DNA from: Thioclava indica
Lineage (GTDB): Bacteria > Pseudomonadota > Alphaproteobacteria > Rhodobacterales > Rhodobacteraceae
NCBI RefSeq assembly: GCF_000714545.1
Contig: NZ_AUNB01000018.1
Span: 1 to 64,000 of the forward strand
Direction of reading: 5' to 3'
DNA length: 64,000 nucleotides
Below are positions 8,882-17,550 of the stretch, one piece after another; position 1 is the first letter of the stretch, and each line of letters begins with the position of its first letter. Below the pieces are notes generated by a model that saw nothing but the letters and a program-made list of their open reading frames with translations, was not told the origin of the DNA and searched no databases. The position numbers and the translations under genes were made by a program.

Positions 8882-10420
8882 TTAATTGTTCGCGCCGCCG
8901 CTCTCTGCGGGGAGGGCAGCCTCCGGTGCCGCCTCGGCAGGCGGGGTGCCAGCGTCGGTTGGCACTTCGGCTTCGGGTGTCGTCTCGGTCGCGTCCGGTG
9001 CGGCGCTGGGCGCATCCCCGGGCGCTGCGCTCAGCGTGCCTTCTTTCCACTTGCCCTGCGCAACCTTGCCCGAGGCATAGGTCATCGTGCCTTGACCTTC
9101 GCGTTTGCCATTGCTGAAATGGCCCTCATACACATCGCCATTGGCATAGGTGGCGCGGCCCTCACCGGCGATTGCACCGTTGCGCCATTGGCCTTCATAG
9201 GAAAACCCGTCAGGCATGGTTAACTTGCCCGTGCCATCGCGCTGACCGGCGTCGAAATGGCCCTCATAAACCGTGCCATCGGCGTAGCGCGCGATGCCTG
9301 TGCCCTGACGTTGGCCATCAGCCCAGTCGCCCTCATAGGAATAGCCATCGGGGTAGGTCATCTTGCCGGTGCCGTGGTTGCGCGCATCCTTGAACTGGCC
9401 CTCATAGACCAGCCCGTTGGCGTAGCGCGCGATGCCGGACCCTTCGATGACGCCTGCAACCCATCCGCCCTCATAGCTCGAGCCATCGGGATAGGTAATC
9501 TTGCCCTGACCATCGGGCAGATCACCCTTGAATTGCCCCTCATAAACAGAGCCATCAGGATAGGTGACCTTGCCTGCGCCCTCGATGCGGCCCTCGCTCC
9601 AATCGCCCTCGTAAAGATACCCATCCGTGCCCTTGAAGGTGCCCGTGCCGTGGCGCTTGTCGAGTAGGAAATCGCCCTCATAGATATCGCCATTGGCATA
9701 GGTGACGCGGCCGCGACCGTGGCGCTTGCCATTGACCATCTGGCCTTCATAGACGTCGCCATTGGACTGGGTCAGCTTGCCCATACCGTTCATCTGGCCG
9801 TCTTTCCACTGGCCCTCATAGATCAGCCCGTTCGCCATTTTCAGCGTGCCGTCCCCGGCGCGCTGCCCGTTTTTTATCTGGCCGTCATAGGTCGAGCCAT
9901 CAGGATAAGTGATCAGCCCTGTGCCTTGTTTGACACCCGCCACCCAGTCGCCTTCGTAACGATAGCCATTGGCGGATTCGAGCGTGCCTTTGCCGTCATG
10001 CATCGCGTTGCGAAACTGGCCTTTGTAGATCGAGCCGTTGGCGTAATGGGCAACCCCAGTGCCGGTGATTTCACCGCCCTTCCAATCGCCCTCATAGGTG
10101 CCGCCATCGGCGAATGTGATCTTGCCCTGACCATCTGGCTTGCCGCGCGCGAACTGGCCCTCATAGACCGAGCCGTTGGGAAAGCGTGCGCGCCCCTGGC
10201 CGCGGATTTCGCCCATGACCCACTGACCGTCATATTCATAGCCTGAGGGGAGTTTATAGGTGCCGTAGCCATCCTGCTTGCCATCGGTGAACGTGCCCTC
10301 GTAAAGACCGCCGTCATCATATTGCTTGGTGATGACCTCTTGCGCGTGCGCTCCCTGCGCGCCGAAAGTTGCGGCAATCAATGCCGCCGATGTCATGATG
10401 CGAAGCCGCGCCCCTGCCAT
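8882..10420 (-). CDS. Exported MORN-repeat protein
   Basis: The 512-residue product has a signal peptide (cleavage near AHA/QE, residue 26) and then 18 clear MORN units of 23 residues, each with a Y-x-G-x-aromatic core (mostly YEG). A nineteenth unit is degenerate, and an Ala/Pro/Glu-rich tail follows (about 450-512). MORN arrays form beta-hairpin ribbons that often bind lipids or proteins; the role of exported bacterial ones is mostly unknown. It is a single gene, convergent to the photolyase gene and divergent from nadE. I infer a periplasmic or surface location from the signal peptide. Confidence 0.9.
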   Translation of the reverse strand: MAGARLRIMTSAALIAATFGAQGAHAQEVITKQYDDGGLYEGTFTDGKQDGYGTYKLPSGYEYDGQWVMGEIRGQGRARFPNGSVYEGQFARGKPDGQGKITFADGGTYEGDWKGGEITGTGVAHYANGSIYKGQFRNAMHDGKGTLESANGYRYEGDWVAGVKQGTGLITYPDGSTYDGQIKNGQRAGDGTLKMANGLIYEGQWKDGQMNGMGKLTQSNGDVYEGQMVNGKRHGRGRVTYANGDIYEGDFLLDKRHGTGTFKGTDGYLYEGDWSEGRIEGAGKVTYPDGSVYEGQFKGDLPDGQGKITYPDGSSYEGGWVAGVIEGSGIARYANGLVYEGQFKDARNHGTGKMTYPDGYSYEGDWADGQRQGTGIARYADGTVYEGHFDAGQRDGTGKLTMPDGFSYEGQWRNGAIAGEGRATYANGDVYEGHFSNGKREGQGTMTYASGKVAQGKWKEGTLSAAPGDAPSAAPDATETTPEAEVPTDAGTPPAEAAPEAALPAESGGANN

Positions 10421-10612
10421 GCCTGTCCTCGATCTGCTCTGCCCGGATGTCAGACGGGATTCGCCCCGCCGCTGTTAACCTTTAGAGTAAGCAACAGGTC
10501 CGAAGGTGACAAGCGGGTGTGGCGTTGCGCAAGGCGCGCTTTTGCCCGCGCGCTCTTTTCTGCCCGCAGCTTTGTGTTAAACGAGAGGCAGACAGAGAAC
10601 CCGAGGATGCCC

Positions 10613-12310
10613 ATGGCCGATCGTTTCCGCCTGACTCTTGCCCAGCTTAACCCGACCGTGGGCGCGCTGCAGGCCAATGCCGACAAAGCCTATGCCGCCT
10701 GGCAGCAGGGGCGCGCTGCGGGCGCGGATATGGTCGCGCTGCCCGAGATGTTCCTGACGGGCTATCAAACGCAGGATCTGATCGCCAAGCGCGCCTTCGT
10801 GCGCGATGCCACCGCCGCGATGGAGGCGTTGGGCGCGCGCATCACCGATGGTCCGGCGCTGGGCATTGGCGGGCCGTTCTGGGACGACAGCGGGCAGTAC
10901 AACGCCTATTGGGTTTGGAAAGACGGCAAGCTGGTGGCGCGGATGCTTAAGCACGAGCTGCCCCATAAAGGCATTTTCGACGAATACCGCCTGTTCGATA
11001 TCGGCCCGATTTCCGGCCCCTACGCGATCAATGGCGTGCGCATTGGCTCGCCGATTTGCGAAGACGCGTGGCATCCGGATGTGACCGAGACGCTGGCCGA
11101 AACGGGGGCCGAGATTTTGATCGTGCCCAATGGCTCGCCCTATTATCGTTCCAAGCTGGACACTCGGATGAATCACATGGTGGCGCGCGTGACCGAGACC
11201 GGCTTGCCGCTGGTGTATCTGAACGCCGTGGGCGGGCAGGACGATCAGGTGTTTGACGGGGCAAGCTTTGTGCTGAATCGTCACGGCGTGCTGGCGGCGC
11301 AATTCGCGCCGTTCGATGAAATCGTCGATCACGTCGATTTTGAGCGCGGCGTAGATGGCTGGGCCTGTGTTGCGGGGCGTGATGATCCGCAGCCGAGCGA
11401 GTGGGAGCAGGACTACCGCGCGATGGTGATGGGCACGGCGGATTACCTTGGCAAATCGGGATTTTCCAAGGTGGTATTGGGTCTTTCGGGCGGGATTGAT
11501 TCCGCGCTTGTGGCGACAATTGCCGCTGATGCGCTGGGGCCAGAAAACGTGCATTGCGTGATGCTGCCCTCGGAATATACCTCGCAAAGCTCGCTCGATG
11601 ATGCCGCCGATCTGGCTACGCGGCAGAATATGCGCCTTGATACCGTTAAAATCGACGGGGCGCGCGATGCGGTGAACGGCGCGCTGGCGCATTTGATGGC
11701 GGGCACGAAGCCCGACGTGACAGAGGAAAACATCCAGTCGCGCCTGCGCGGGGTGATGTTGATGGCGATCTCGAACAAGTTCGGTGAGATGCTGCTGACC
11801 ACCGGCAATAAGTCGGAAATGGCGGTGGGCTACGCCACGATTTACGGCGATATGAACGGTGGCTACAATCCGATCAAGGATCTCTATAAGACCCGCGTGT
11901 TTGAAACCTGCCGCTGGCGCAATGCCAATCATCGTGACTGGATGAAGGGCGCGCCGGGCGAGGTGATTCCGCCCAATATCATCGACAAACCCCCGTCAGC
12001 CGAGCTGCGCCCCGATCAGCGCGACGATGACAGCCTGCCGCCCTATCCGGTGCTGGACGCGATCTTGGAGGGGCTGGTCGAGGATGACGCCTCGGTCGTT
12101 GATCTGGTTGCGCGCGGATTTGAGCACGACACGATCAAGAAGGTCGAACACCTGCTGTATATCGCGGAATGGAAACGCTTTCAGTCCGCGCCGGGGCCGC
12201 GCATATCGCGCAAAGCGTTCTGGCTGGATCGGCGCTATCCGATGGTCAACCGCTGGCGCGATACCGGGCATGGGCGCGCCCGACCCGAGCCGCGCGAACC
12301 GGAATCCTGA
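10613..12310 (+). CDS. nadE: Glutamine-dependent NAD+ synthetase
   Basis: Last step of NAD synthesis: ATP-dependent amidation of nicotinic acid adenine dinucleotide with ammonia from glutamine. The 565-residue protein has an N-terminal nitrilase-type glutaminase domain (Glu in LPEMFLTGY, Lys in KHELPHKGIFDEYR, Cys in PICEDAW). The C-terminal synthetase domain has the ATP-pyrophosphatase loop LSGGIDSA (about residues 290-298) and the DKPPSAELRPDQ segment. ATG 10613 is preferred over ATG 10607 because the GAGG ribosome site is 6 nt from it and abuts the other. Confidence 0.95.
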   Translation: MADRFRLTLAQLNPTVGALQANADKAYAAWQQGRAAGADMVALPEMFLTGYQTQDLIAKRAFVRDATAAMEALGARITDGPALGIGGPFWDDSGQYNAYWVWKDGKLVARMLKHELPHKGIFDEYRLFDIGPISGPYAINGVRIGSPICEDAWHPDVTETLAETGAEILIVPNGSPYYRSKLDTRMNHMVARVTETGLPLVYLNAVGGQDDQVFDGASFVLNRHGVLAAQFAPFDEIVDHVDFERGVDGWACVAGRDDPQPSEWEQDYRAMVMGTADYLGKSGFSKVVLGLSGGIDSALVATIAADALGPENVHCVMLPSEYTSQSSLDDAADLATRQNMRLDTVKIDGARDAVNGALAHLMAGTKPDVTEENIQSRLRGVMLMAISNKFGEMLLTTGNKSEMAVGYATIYGDMNGGYNPIKDLYKTRVFETCRWRNANHRDWMKGAPGEVIPPNIIDKPPSAELRPDQRDDDSLPPYPVLDAILEGLVEDDASVVDLVARGFEHDTIKKVEHLLYIAEWKRFQSAPGPRISRKAFWLDRRYPMVNRWRDTGHGRARPEPREPES

Positions 12311-12317
12311 GCGTCGT

Positions 12318-12953
12318 TTACTCTGTCGCGTCCAGCAGCGCCGAAATTTCGGTGACAAGGGCGTTCACCTCGGCCGTGGCGGCGGATTTACCGGCCTCTA
12401 GCGCGCCGAGCCCTTGGCCAAGGGTCTGTGCATAGACGACGCGGTGACCAAGAGTGACGGTCGCGACCTCGGAGGAAATGGTGGCAGCGGCGGCAGCGAC
12501 ATCCTCGGCCAGACGGGTGCCCGATTTCACACGGTTCAGCACGATCACGCAGGGCTTGCCAACCCGTTCGGCCAGATCCACAACGCCATCGGTCGCCCAA
12601 AGATCGACGAGCGACGAGCCCACCGGCACCAGCACCAGATCGGCCTCGCGCAGGGCGGGTTTTAAATCGCTATCGACCTTGGGGGGCGTGTCAATGATCA
12701 CGATATCATTGTTATCGCTGAGTTTTTGGCACTCATAGCCAACACCCCAAGCCGAGGAGGTGGCAAATTCCACGCCGGGATCGCCCAGCAATTCGCGCCG
12801 CGTCATGAACCAGCGCCCCAGCGAGCCTTGCGGATCGGTATCAAGAATCGCCACGCGTTTATCTTGTTTCGCAAATGCGATGGCGAGATTGACTGCGAGC
12901 GTAGTTTTCCCCGCTCCGCCCTTTTGTTGAGCAATCGTGATGATATGCGCCAA
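12318..12953 (-). CDS. ParA/MinD-family ATPase (orphan)
   Basis: A 211-residue P-loop ATPase with a deviant Walker A motif KGGAGKTT (Lys11 and Lys16), a Walker A' DTDPQGS and the IIDTPP switch motif. These are typical of small ParA-like ATPases. No parB or other partition partner lies beside it; the neighbours are nadE (convergent, 7 nt apart) and a 91-codon gene. Such orphan ParA proteins place plasmids, chemoreceptor clusters or other cargoes, so the cargo is open. The start is the only sensible ATG before the P-loop. Confidence 0.85.
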   Translation of the reverse strand: MAHIITIAQQKGGAGKTTLAVNLAIAFAKQDKRVAILDTDPQGSLGRWFMTRRELLGDPGVEFATSSAWGVGYECQKLSDNNDIVIIDTPPKVDSDLKPALREADLVLVPVGSSLVDLWATDGVVDLAERVGKPCVIVLNRVKSGTRLAEDVAAAAATISSEVATVTLGHRVVYAQTLGQGLGALEAGKSAATAEVNALVTEISALLDATE

Positions 12954-13124
12954 ATGATTCCCTCGCTGTTGCGGGCAGTCATATCACGATGGATGTGGGA
13001 ATTACATGTCGCTCAATCGCGCAGGCGTGCGAACGCCCAAACCCGTGAGAGCGGGCGGTGAAAGGTTGGGCGGCAATGCGCGACGTTGCGGAATTTTCGA
13101 TCTGAGTGAGCGCGGCTTTGCCGC

Positions 13125-13400
13125 TCAGCTTGCGCCGCGGGCTGCGTCTGGATGCTCGGCTAGAAAGGCGCGCAAAACGGCAAATAACTCGTGCGCCTGT
13201 GGCACGTTGTCTGCGTGCAAAGCGGTGCGGATATCGTCGCAAATCATCTCGTTCACCTTTTGCGGCCCATGATGGACGTGCATCATGTATTCGCCCAACA
13301 GCGTCGCGTCATACGCGCTGAGGTGTTCATGCTCAGACAGCGCATCGATTTCTGCACGACTGAGCGCAGACATGTCCTCAACATCTTCCAACGTGATCAT
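13125..13400 (-). CDS. Hypothetical protein, 91 aa
   Basis: A small acidic, soluble, mostly helical protein with several His/Glu-rich stretches (SEHEHLSAYD, MHVHHGPQ) and no membrane segment. The start has a GGAGAAC ribosome site. I do not recognise a family. It stands alone, 171 nt upstream of the parA-like gene on the same strand and downstream of gltX, so it may share transcription with either. Confidence 0.6.
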   Translation of the reverse strand: MITLEDVEDMSALSRAEIDALSEHEHLSAYDATLLGEYMMHVHHGPQKVNEMICDDIRTALHADNVPQAHELFAVLRAFLAEHPDAARGAS

Positions 13401-13523
13401 TGCTGTTCTCCCTGAATAGGAGCCAATTTTATCAAATCAGAGATAATGACGCTTTGATGGACCTCAAGGTAGGAGTGCGACCGGTTTGGGCCTGACGCGG
13501 CTTTACGATTTGGGTCGCAGCCC

Positions 13524-14852
13524 TCAGCCCCGCGCGCGCACCTTGTGCAAAAGCGGCATCAGACTGCCCATGTCGGGACCGTGGGCCTGACCGGTCACGG
13601 CCTTGCGCAGCGGCATGAACAGGCCCTTGCCCTTGCGGCCCGTGGCGTCCTTGACCGCCGTAGTCCAGTCTTTCCAGGTGGTGTCGGAATAGGGCGCGTC
13701 GGGCAGCATTGTCATGGCCTGCGCGATGAAATCGGCGTCCTCGGCGTCGATCACGGGCTCGGCGCCGTTCAGGCACAGATCGGCCCAGTGATCGAGATCG
13801 CCGAGCGTGTCGATATTTTGCGATGCCACGGCCCAGAATTGTTCGGCCTGCTCGGCGGGAATGCCAAGGGCGGCGATTTGGTCTTTCACCACCGCGAAGG
13901 GCAGGTGCTGGTTGCGCGTGCGCGTCAGCGGGATCAGGTCTTCGGCATCGAACTTGGTGGGGGCAGAGCCGAACTGGCTGAGGTCAAACCCATCGGCCAG
14001 TTCATCCATGCTCATTTTCAGCTCGATCGGCTGGCTTGATCCAAGCCGCGCCATCATGCTGAGCAGCGCCTCGGGGGCGATACCCTTGGCGCGCAGATCG
14101 CGGATTGAGAGCGCGCCGAGACGTTTGGACAGCTCTTCGCCGTGCGGGCCGGTCAGCAGCGAGTGGTGTGCAAAAGCGGGAACTTTGCCGCCGATGGCCT
14201 CGATGATCTGAATTTGCGTTGCGGTGTTGGTGACGTGATCGCCGCCGCGCACGATATGGGTGATGTTCATATCCGCGTCATCGACCGGCGAGGCAAAGGT
14301 GTACAGCACCTGACCCGAGGCCTTGATCAGCACCGGATCAGACACCGACGCCGCATCAATCGACAGATCGCCCAAAATGCCATCAGTCCACTCGATCCGC
14401 TCGAGTTCCAGCTTGAAGCGCCAGTAGCCGTCTTTTCCAGCGGCGCGCGCGGCCTCTTTTTCGGCCTCAGACAGATGCATCGAGGCGCGGTCATAAACCG
14501 GCGGTTTGCCCATGTTAAGCTGCTTCTTGCGCTTGAGATCCAGCTCAGTCGGGCTTTCGAAACACTCGTAAAGCTTGCCCGCAGCCTTCAATTCCTCAGC
14601 CACCTCGCGGTAGCGATCGAGGCGCAGAGACTGGCGTTCCTCGCGATCCCATTCCAGCCCCAGCCATTCCAGATCCGATTTCAGCGCGTCGATATATTCC
14701 TGTTTCGAGCGTTCCTGATCGGTATCGTCAAGGCGCAGGATAAACTGGCCCCCCGTCTTGCGCGCAATCAGATAGTTCATCAGCGCGGTGCGCAGATTGC
14801 CGACATGGATATAGCCGGTCGGTGAGGGGGCAAAACGGGTGATGGTGGTCAT
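13524..14852 (-). CDS. gltX: Glutamyl-tRNA synthetase (second-type GluRS)
   Basis: Charges tRNA-Glu (and often tRNA-Gln in alphaproteobacteria). The 442-residue protein has the class I signature PSPTGYIHVGN (HIGH-type motif His16-Asn19), the GluRS core and the GPHGEELSKRLG motif at about 235-246. The last is the KMSKS equivalent, with Glu240 where Lys is usual. Alphaproteobacteria often carry two gltX genes; the length and divergent second motif suggest the shorter paralogue, which may prefer tRNA-Gln. The start is the first ATG before the HIGH motif. Confidence 0.9.
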   Translation of the reverse strand: MTTITRFAPSPTGYIHVGNLRTALMNYLIARKTGGQFILRLDDTDQERSKQEYIDALKSDLEWLGLEWDREERQSLRLDRYREVAEELKAAGKLYECFESPTELDLKRKKQLNMGKPPVYDRASMHLSEAEKEAARAAGKDGYWRFKLELERIEWTDGILGDLSIDAASVSDPVLIKASGQVLYTFASPVDDADMNITHIVRGGDHVTNTATQIQIIEAIGGKVPAFAHHSLLTGPHGEELSKRLGALSIRDLRAKGIAPEALLSMMARLGSSQPIELKMSMDELADGFDLSQFGSAPTKFDAEDLIPLTRTRNQHLPFAVVKDQIAALGIPAEQAEQFWAVASQNIDTLGDLDHWADLCLNGAEPVIDAEDADFIAQAMTMLPDAPYSDTTWKDWTTAVKDATGRKGKGLFMPLRKAVTGQAHGPDMGSLMPLLHKVRARG

Positions 14853-15111
14853 TTCGGCATACTCCTGTTGGCGCCTGCTGTTTCATAGCAGGGCGCGTTT
14901 GTCCATATGGAGGGCTATGCGTGCAGGGCAATCCCGATAAGGACGAAAGCGGTTGGGGCGTTTTATGGGTGGGGAACTTGCGAGAGGGCGCCGCTTATTG
15001 CCTGATTGCAGTGAACTAAATCACGTTCGCGTGCGTTAGGCATTTGTTAGGAGGGTGCTTTGCGCCCATCTTGGCATGGGAGTTTCACGCATTTGCCACT
15101 GGGAGAGACCG

Positions 15112-16047
15112 ATGACCAGCCGACTAATGACACGCCGAACGGCCCTTATGACCGCCGCTGCCTTGCCTGCCGCCCCTGCAATTCTTGGCGCTACGATGGC
15201 GCAGGCCCAAGACGAAACGGCCCAAACCCCACCCGCTATCCCGCCCTACCGCAAGATGCAGCTTGGAGACATGGGGGTGACCACGCTGCTTGCCGCCAAT
15301 CGCCCGATGGACAACCCCCACGGCACCTTTGGCCTCAACGCGAGTGACGAAGAGTTCGCAGCCCTCTCGCAAGAAGCGTTTATTCCTGCCGACACGTCGC
15401 TCAATTTCTTTACGCCGACGCTGATCGAGGCGGGCGACGAAAAGATCCTGTTTGATACCGGGCTGAACAGCGCGGGCACCAGTGCAGCACTTGCCGCGGC
15501 GGGTCATGCGCCCGAAGATATCACCACCGTTGTCATCACCCACATGCATGGCGATCACATCGGCGGGCTGATGGGCGAAGGCGGCGCGACGTTCAAGAAT
15601 GCGCGCTACATCACCGGCCAGACCGAGTTCGATCACTGGTCCAAGGCCGGCAATGACACGTTCGAGGCCAAGGTGCGCCCGCTTGAGGATCAATTCGCTT
15701 TCATTAAAGGCGGGGATTCGGTTGTTTCGGGTATTACGGCGGTCGAGGCGTTCGGCCATACGCCGGGCCACATGGCCTATATGGTGGAAAGCGGCGGCAA
15801 GGGCTTGGTCTTGGCGGTGGATACGGCCAACCACTACGTCTGGTCGCTGCGTCGTCCGGAATGGGAAGTGCGTTTCGATATGGACAAGACGCAAGCCGCC
15901 GCGACGCGCAAATCGCTGCTGGGCATGGTGTCGGCAGACCGTTTGCCCTTTATCGGCTATCACATGCCATTCCCCGGTGTCGGGTTCCTGGAAACCTCTG
16001 GGCCGGGCTATCGTTTCGTCCCCACGGGCTATCAGTTGGACGTCTAG
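15112..16047 (+). CDS. Tat-exported MBL-fold metallo-hydrolase
   Basis: A 311-residue metallo-beta-lactamase-fold hydrolase. The N terminus carries a twin-arginine signal (MTRRTALMTAAALPAAPA) ending near AQA/QDE, so the enzyme probably works folded in the periplasm. The zinc ligand motif HMHGDH begins at His144; further ligands are likely in the GHTPGH and YHMPFPG segments. ATG 15112 follows GGGAGAGACCG, so the longer upstream frame was rejected. The substrate (lactone, thioester or other) is unknown. It is a single gene, followed by a hairpin. Confidence 0.85.
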   Translation: MTSRLMTRRTALMTAAALPAAPAILGATMAQAQDETAQTPPAIPPYRKMQLGDMGVTTLLAANRPMDNPHGTFGLNASDEEFAALSQEAFIPADTSLNFFTPTLIEAGDEKILFDTGLNSAGTSAALAAAGHAPEDITTVVITHMHGDHIGGLMGEGGATFKNARYITGQTEFDHWSKAGNDTFEAKVRPLEDQFAFIKGGDSVVSGITAVEAFGHTPGHMAYMVESGGKGLVLAVDTANHYVWSLRRPEWEVRFDMDKTQAAATRKSLLGMVSADRLPFIGYHMPFPGVGFLETSGPGYRFVPTGYQLDV

Positions 16048-16082
16048 GCCACGCCGCTTGAACGCGTAAGCCTTCAAGATCG

Positions 16083-16116
16083 AAACGGGCGGCGCTGTAA
16101 AGGTGTGGCCCGTTTT
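16083..16116 (+). terminator. Candidate terminator after the MBL gene
   Basis: An 8-bp inverted repeat AAACGGGC/GCCCGTTT (16083-16090 with 16108-16115) encloses a 17-nt loop and ends in TTTT, 36 nt past the stop codon. Confidence 0.5.
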
Positions 16117-16213
16117 GCAATCTCTAAGCCTTGCGCGCGCCGACGCCTCTTGGATCACGCGCAGTGACCTGCCATGATCGCGCTCAAGACCTTTGCCAGC
16201 CAAGGATTACGCG

Positions 16214-17161
16214 ATGACGGCCATTCTGACGATCACGCTCAACCCCACGGTTGATCTCTCGACCTCTGCCGAGGGGATCGTGCCCGAGCGCAAGCTGCGC
16301 TGCACGCGCCCGCAAACGGATCCGGGCGGGGGCGGGTTGAATGTCAGCCGTGCGATCACGGCGCTGGGGGGGAACTCGACCGCGTTCGTGGCGCTGGGCG
16401 GGCCGACGGGCGACAAGGTGATGCGGCTGCTGGCCGAGGCCGGGATCGGCGTTTATCCGTTCCCTGCGCCGGGTGAGACGCGGATGAGCCTGACCGCCAC
16501 CGACACCGCCACGTGCGAGCAATACCGGTTTGTCATGCCCGGCCCCGATTGGGGCGAGCGCGATGTGTCCAAAGCCCTCAGCCGTATCGCGCGCGCTGCG
16601 CCTGAGGGCGGGATCGTGGTGCTGTCAGGCAGCCAACCCCCCGGCATTCCCGTGGATTTCCCCGCCCGCCTTGCCGCTAAAATTGCGCGCACTAAGGCGC
16701 GGCTATTCCTCGATACCTCGGGCAAAGCGTTGCACAATCTGCTCAAGGCGAAATCGCCCCCCGCTGATCTGCTGCGCATGGACGAGTTAGAGGCCGAAGG
16801 TCTGGCCGATCGCCCCTTGCCCACCCGCGCCGACAGTGCCGATTTCGCGCAAGATCTGGTGCGGCGCGGTTTGGCCCATGCGGTGATCGTGGCGCGCGGC
16901 TCGGAGGGCAATGTGCTGGCCACGCGCGAAGGGCGCTGGTTTGCCAAGGCCGCCAAGGTCAAGGTCGTGTCCAAGGTCGGGGCGGGCGATAGTTTCGTCG
17001 CCGCCTTCACGCTGGCACTGGCGCGCGGCAAGCCCTTGCCCGAGGCGCTGCAACATGGTGCAGCCGGGGCCTCGGCGGCGGTGACCTCGCCTGCGACCGA
17101 TCTTTGCAGCGCGCGCGATGTGAAACGTCTGCTTGCCCAATGTCCGGTCAGCAAGATTTGA
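16214..17161 (+). CDS. PfkB-family sugar kinase (phosphofructokinase-2 / 1-phosphofructokinase type)
   Basis: A 315-residue ribokinase-fold kinase. The start ILTITLNPTVD, the GGGGLNVSRA substrate segment and the VGAGDSF anion-hole/catalytic-base motif near the C terminus place it with PfkB/FruK/LacC enzymes, which phosphorylate fructose 6-phosphate, fructose 1-phosphate or tagatose 6-phosphate. ATG 16214 has an AAGGA ribosome site 7 nt upstream. No PTS gene is adjacent, which favours the PfkB type over FruK. It is a single gene with hairpins on both sides. Confidence 0.85.
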   Translation: MTAILTITLNPTVDLSTSAEGIVPERKLRCTRPQTDPGGGGLNVSRAITALGGNSTAFVALGGPTGDKVMRLLAEAGIGVYPFPAPGETRMSLTATDTATCEQYRFVMPGPDWGERDVSKALSRIARAAPEGGIVVLSGSQPPGIPVDFPARLAAKIARTKARLFLDTSGKALHNLLKAKSPPADLLRMDELEAEGLADRPLPTRADSADFAQDLVRRGLAHAVIVARGSEGNVLATREGRWFAKAAKVKVVSKVGAGDSFVAAFTLALARGKPLPEALQHGAAGASAAVTSPATDLCSARDVKRLLAQCPVSKI

Positions 17162-17210
17162 ATGCAGCGCGCTTTTAGGGCGCCGCATCGCCTGTTCCTT
17201 GGGCATTTTG

Positions 17211-17232
17211 CCTGCGCGCGCAGGTCGCTTTT
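17211..17232 (+). terminator. Candidate terminator between the PfkB gene and the gcv leader
   Basis: Palindrome CCTGCGCGCGCAGG (17211-17224) followed by TCGCTTTT. The stem is short, so this is a weak terminator call. Confidence 0.35.
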
Positions 17233-17264
17233 ATCCCCAAAACGGCGCATCTGGCGAATCGGGC

Positions 17265-17293
17265 TTGTCAGGGCGCGTGCGCCTCGGCTATGC
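17265..17293 (+). promoter_or_regulatory. Candidate promoter of the gcv operon
   Basis: TTGTCA (17265-17270) and CTATGC (17288-17293) are spaced 17 nt apart and end about 15 nt before the first riboswitch aptamer. The -10 match is poor, but the position is right. Confidence 0.4.
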
Positions 17294-17308
17294 GAATAGG
17301 GTGGAATA

Positions 17309-17482
17309 CGGGAGACGCTGCGGCAAAATCCGCAGGGCCGAAGGAGCAACCGCCCCGGTAAACTCTCAGGCAAAAGGACCGCATTTCACCAAGGACTCTG
17401 GAGAGTGGCGCCCCATGCGCCCGCCGAAGGGATAACGATCTCAGGCGCCCGAACCCCGCAAGGGCTGGGCACGGACAGAGGG
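17309..17482 (+). ncRNA. Tandem glycine riboswitch
   Basis: Two glycine aptamers in series in the gcvT leader. The first (about 17309-17384) contains the conserved GCCGAAGGAGCAACCGCC and AACTCTCAGGCAAAAGGACCG strings. The second (about 17392-17482) contains CCGCCGAAGGGATAACGATC, CTCAGGC and GGACAGAG. The short linker and repeated core are those of the cooperative glycine riboswitch class that turns on glycine cleavage genes when glycine is in excess. The following hairpin (17483-17519) probably forms the expression platform. Confidence 0.93.
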
Positions 17483-17519
17483 GGCATCGGGCGGGCCATT
17501 TGGCCCATTGGTCGATGCC
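17483..17519 (+). promoter_or_regulatory. Putative riboswitch expression-platform hairpin
   Basis: Stem GGCATCG/CGATGCC (17483-17489 with 17513-17519) with an inner GGGCC/GGCCC stem. It lies directly after aptamer 2 and 31 nt before the gcvT start codon. There is no U run, so control of translation or Rho access is more likely than intrinsic termination. Confidence 0.5.
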
Positions 17520-17550
17520 GGACGATCCGGCTAAACGGGGAGAAGGCCGG

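Noticed and set aside
8882-10420. MORN gene as a DNA repeat array or CRISPR
   Set aside because: The 69-bp periodicity is protein-level only; DNA units diverge and there are no identical repeats with spacers.
10577-11932. 451-codon minus-strand frame opposite nadE
   Set aside because: Antisense shadow with His-rich composition; nadE motifs are intact in the plus frame.
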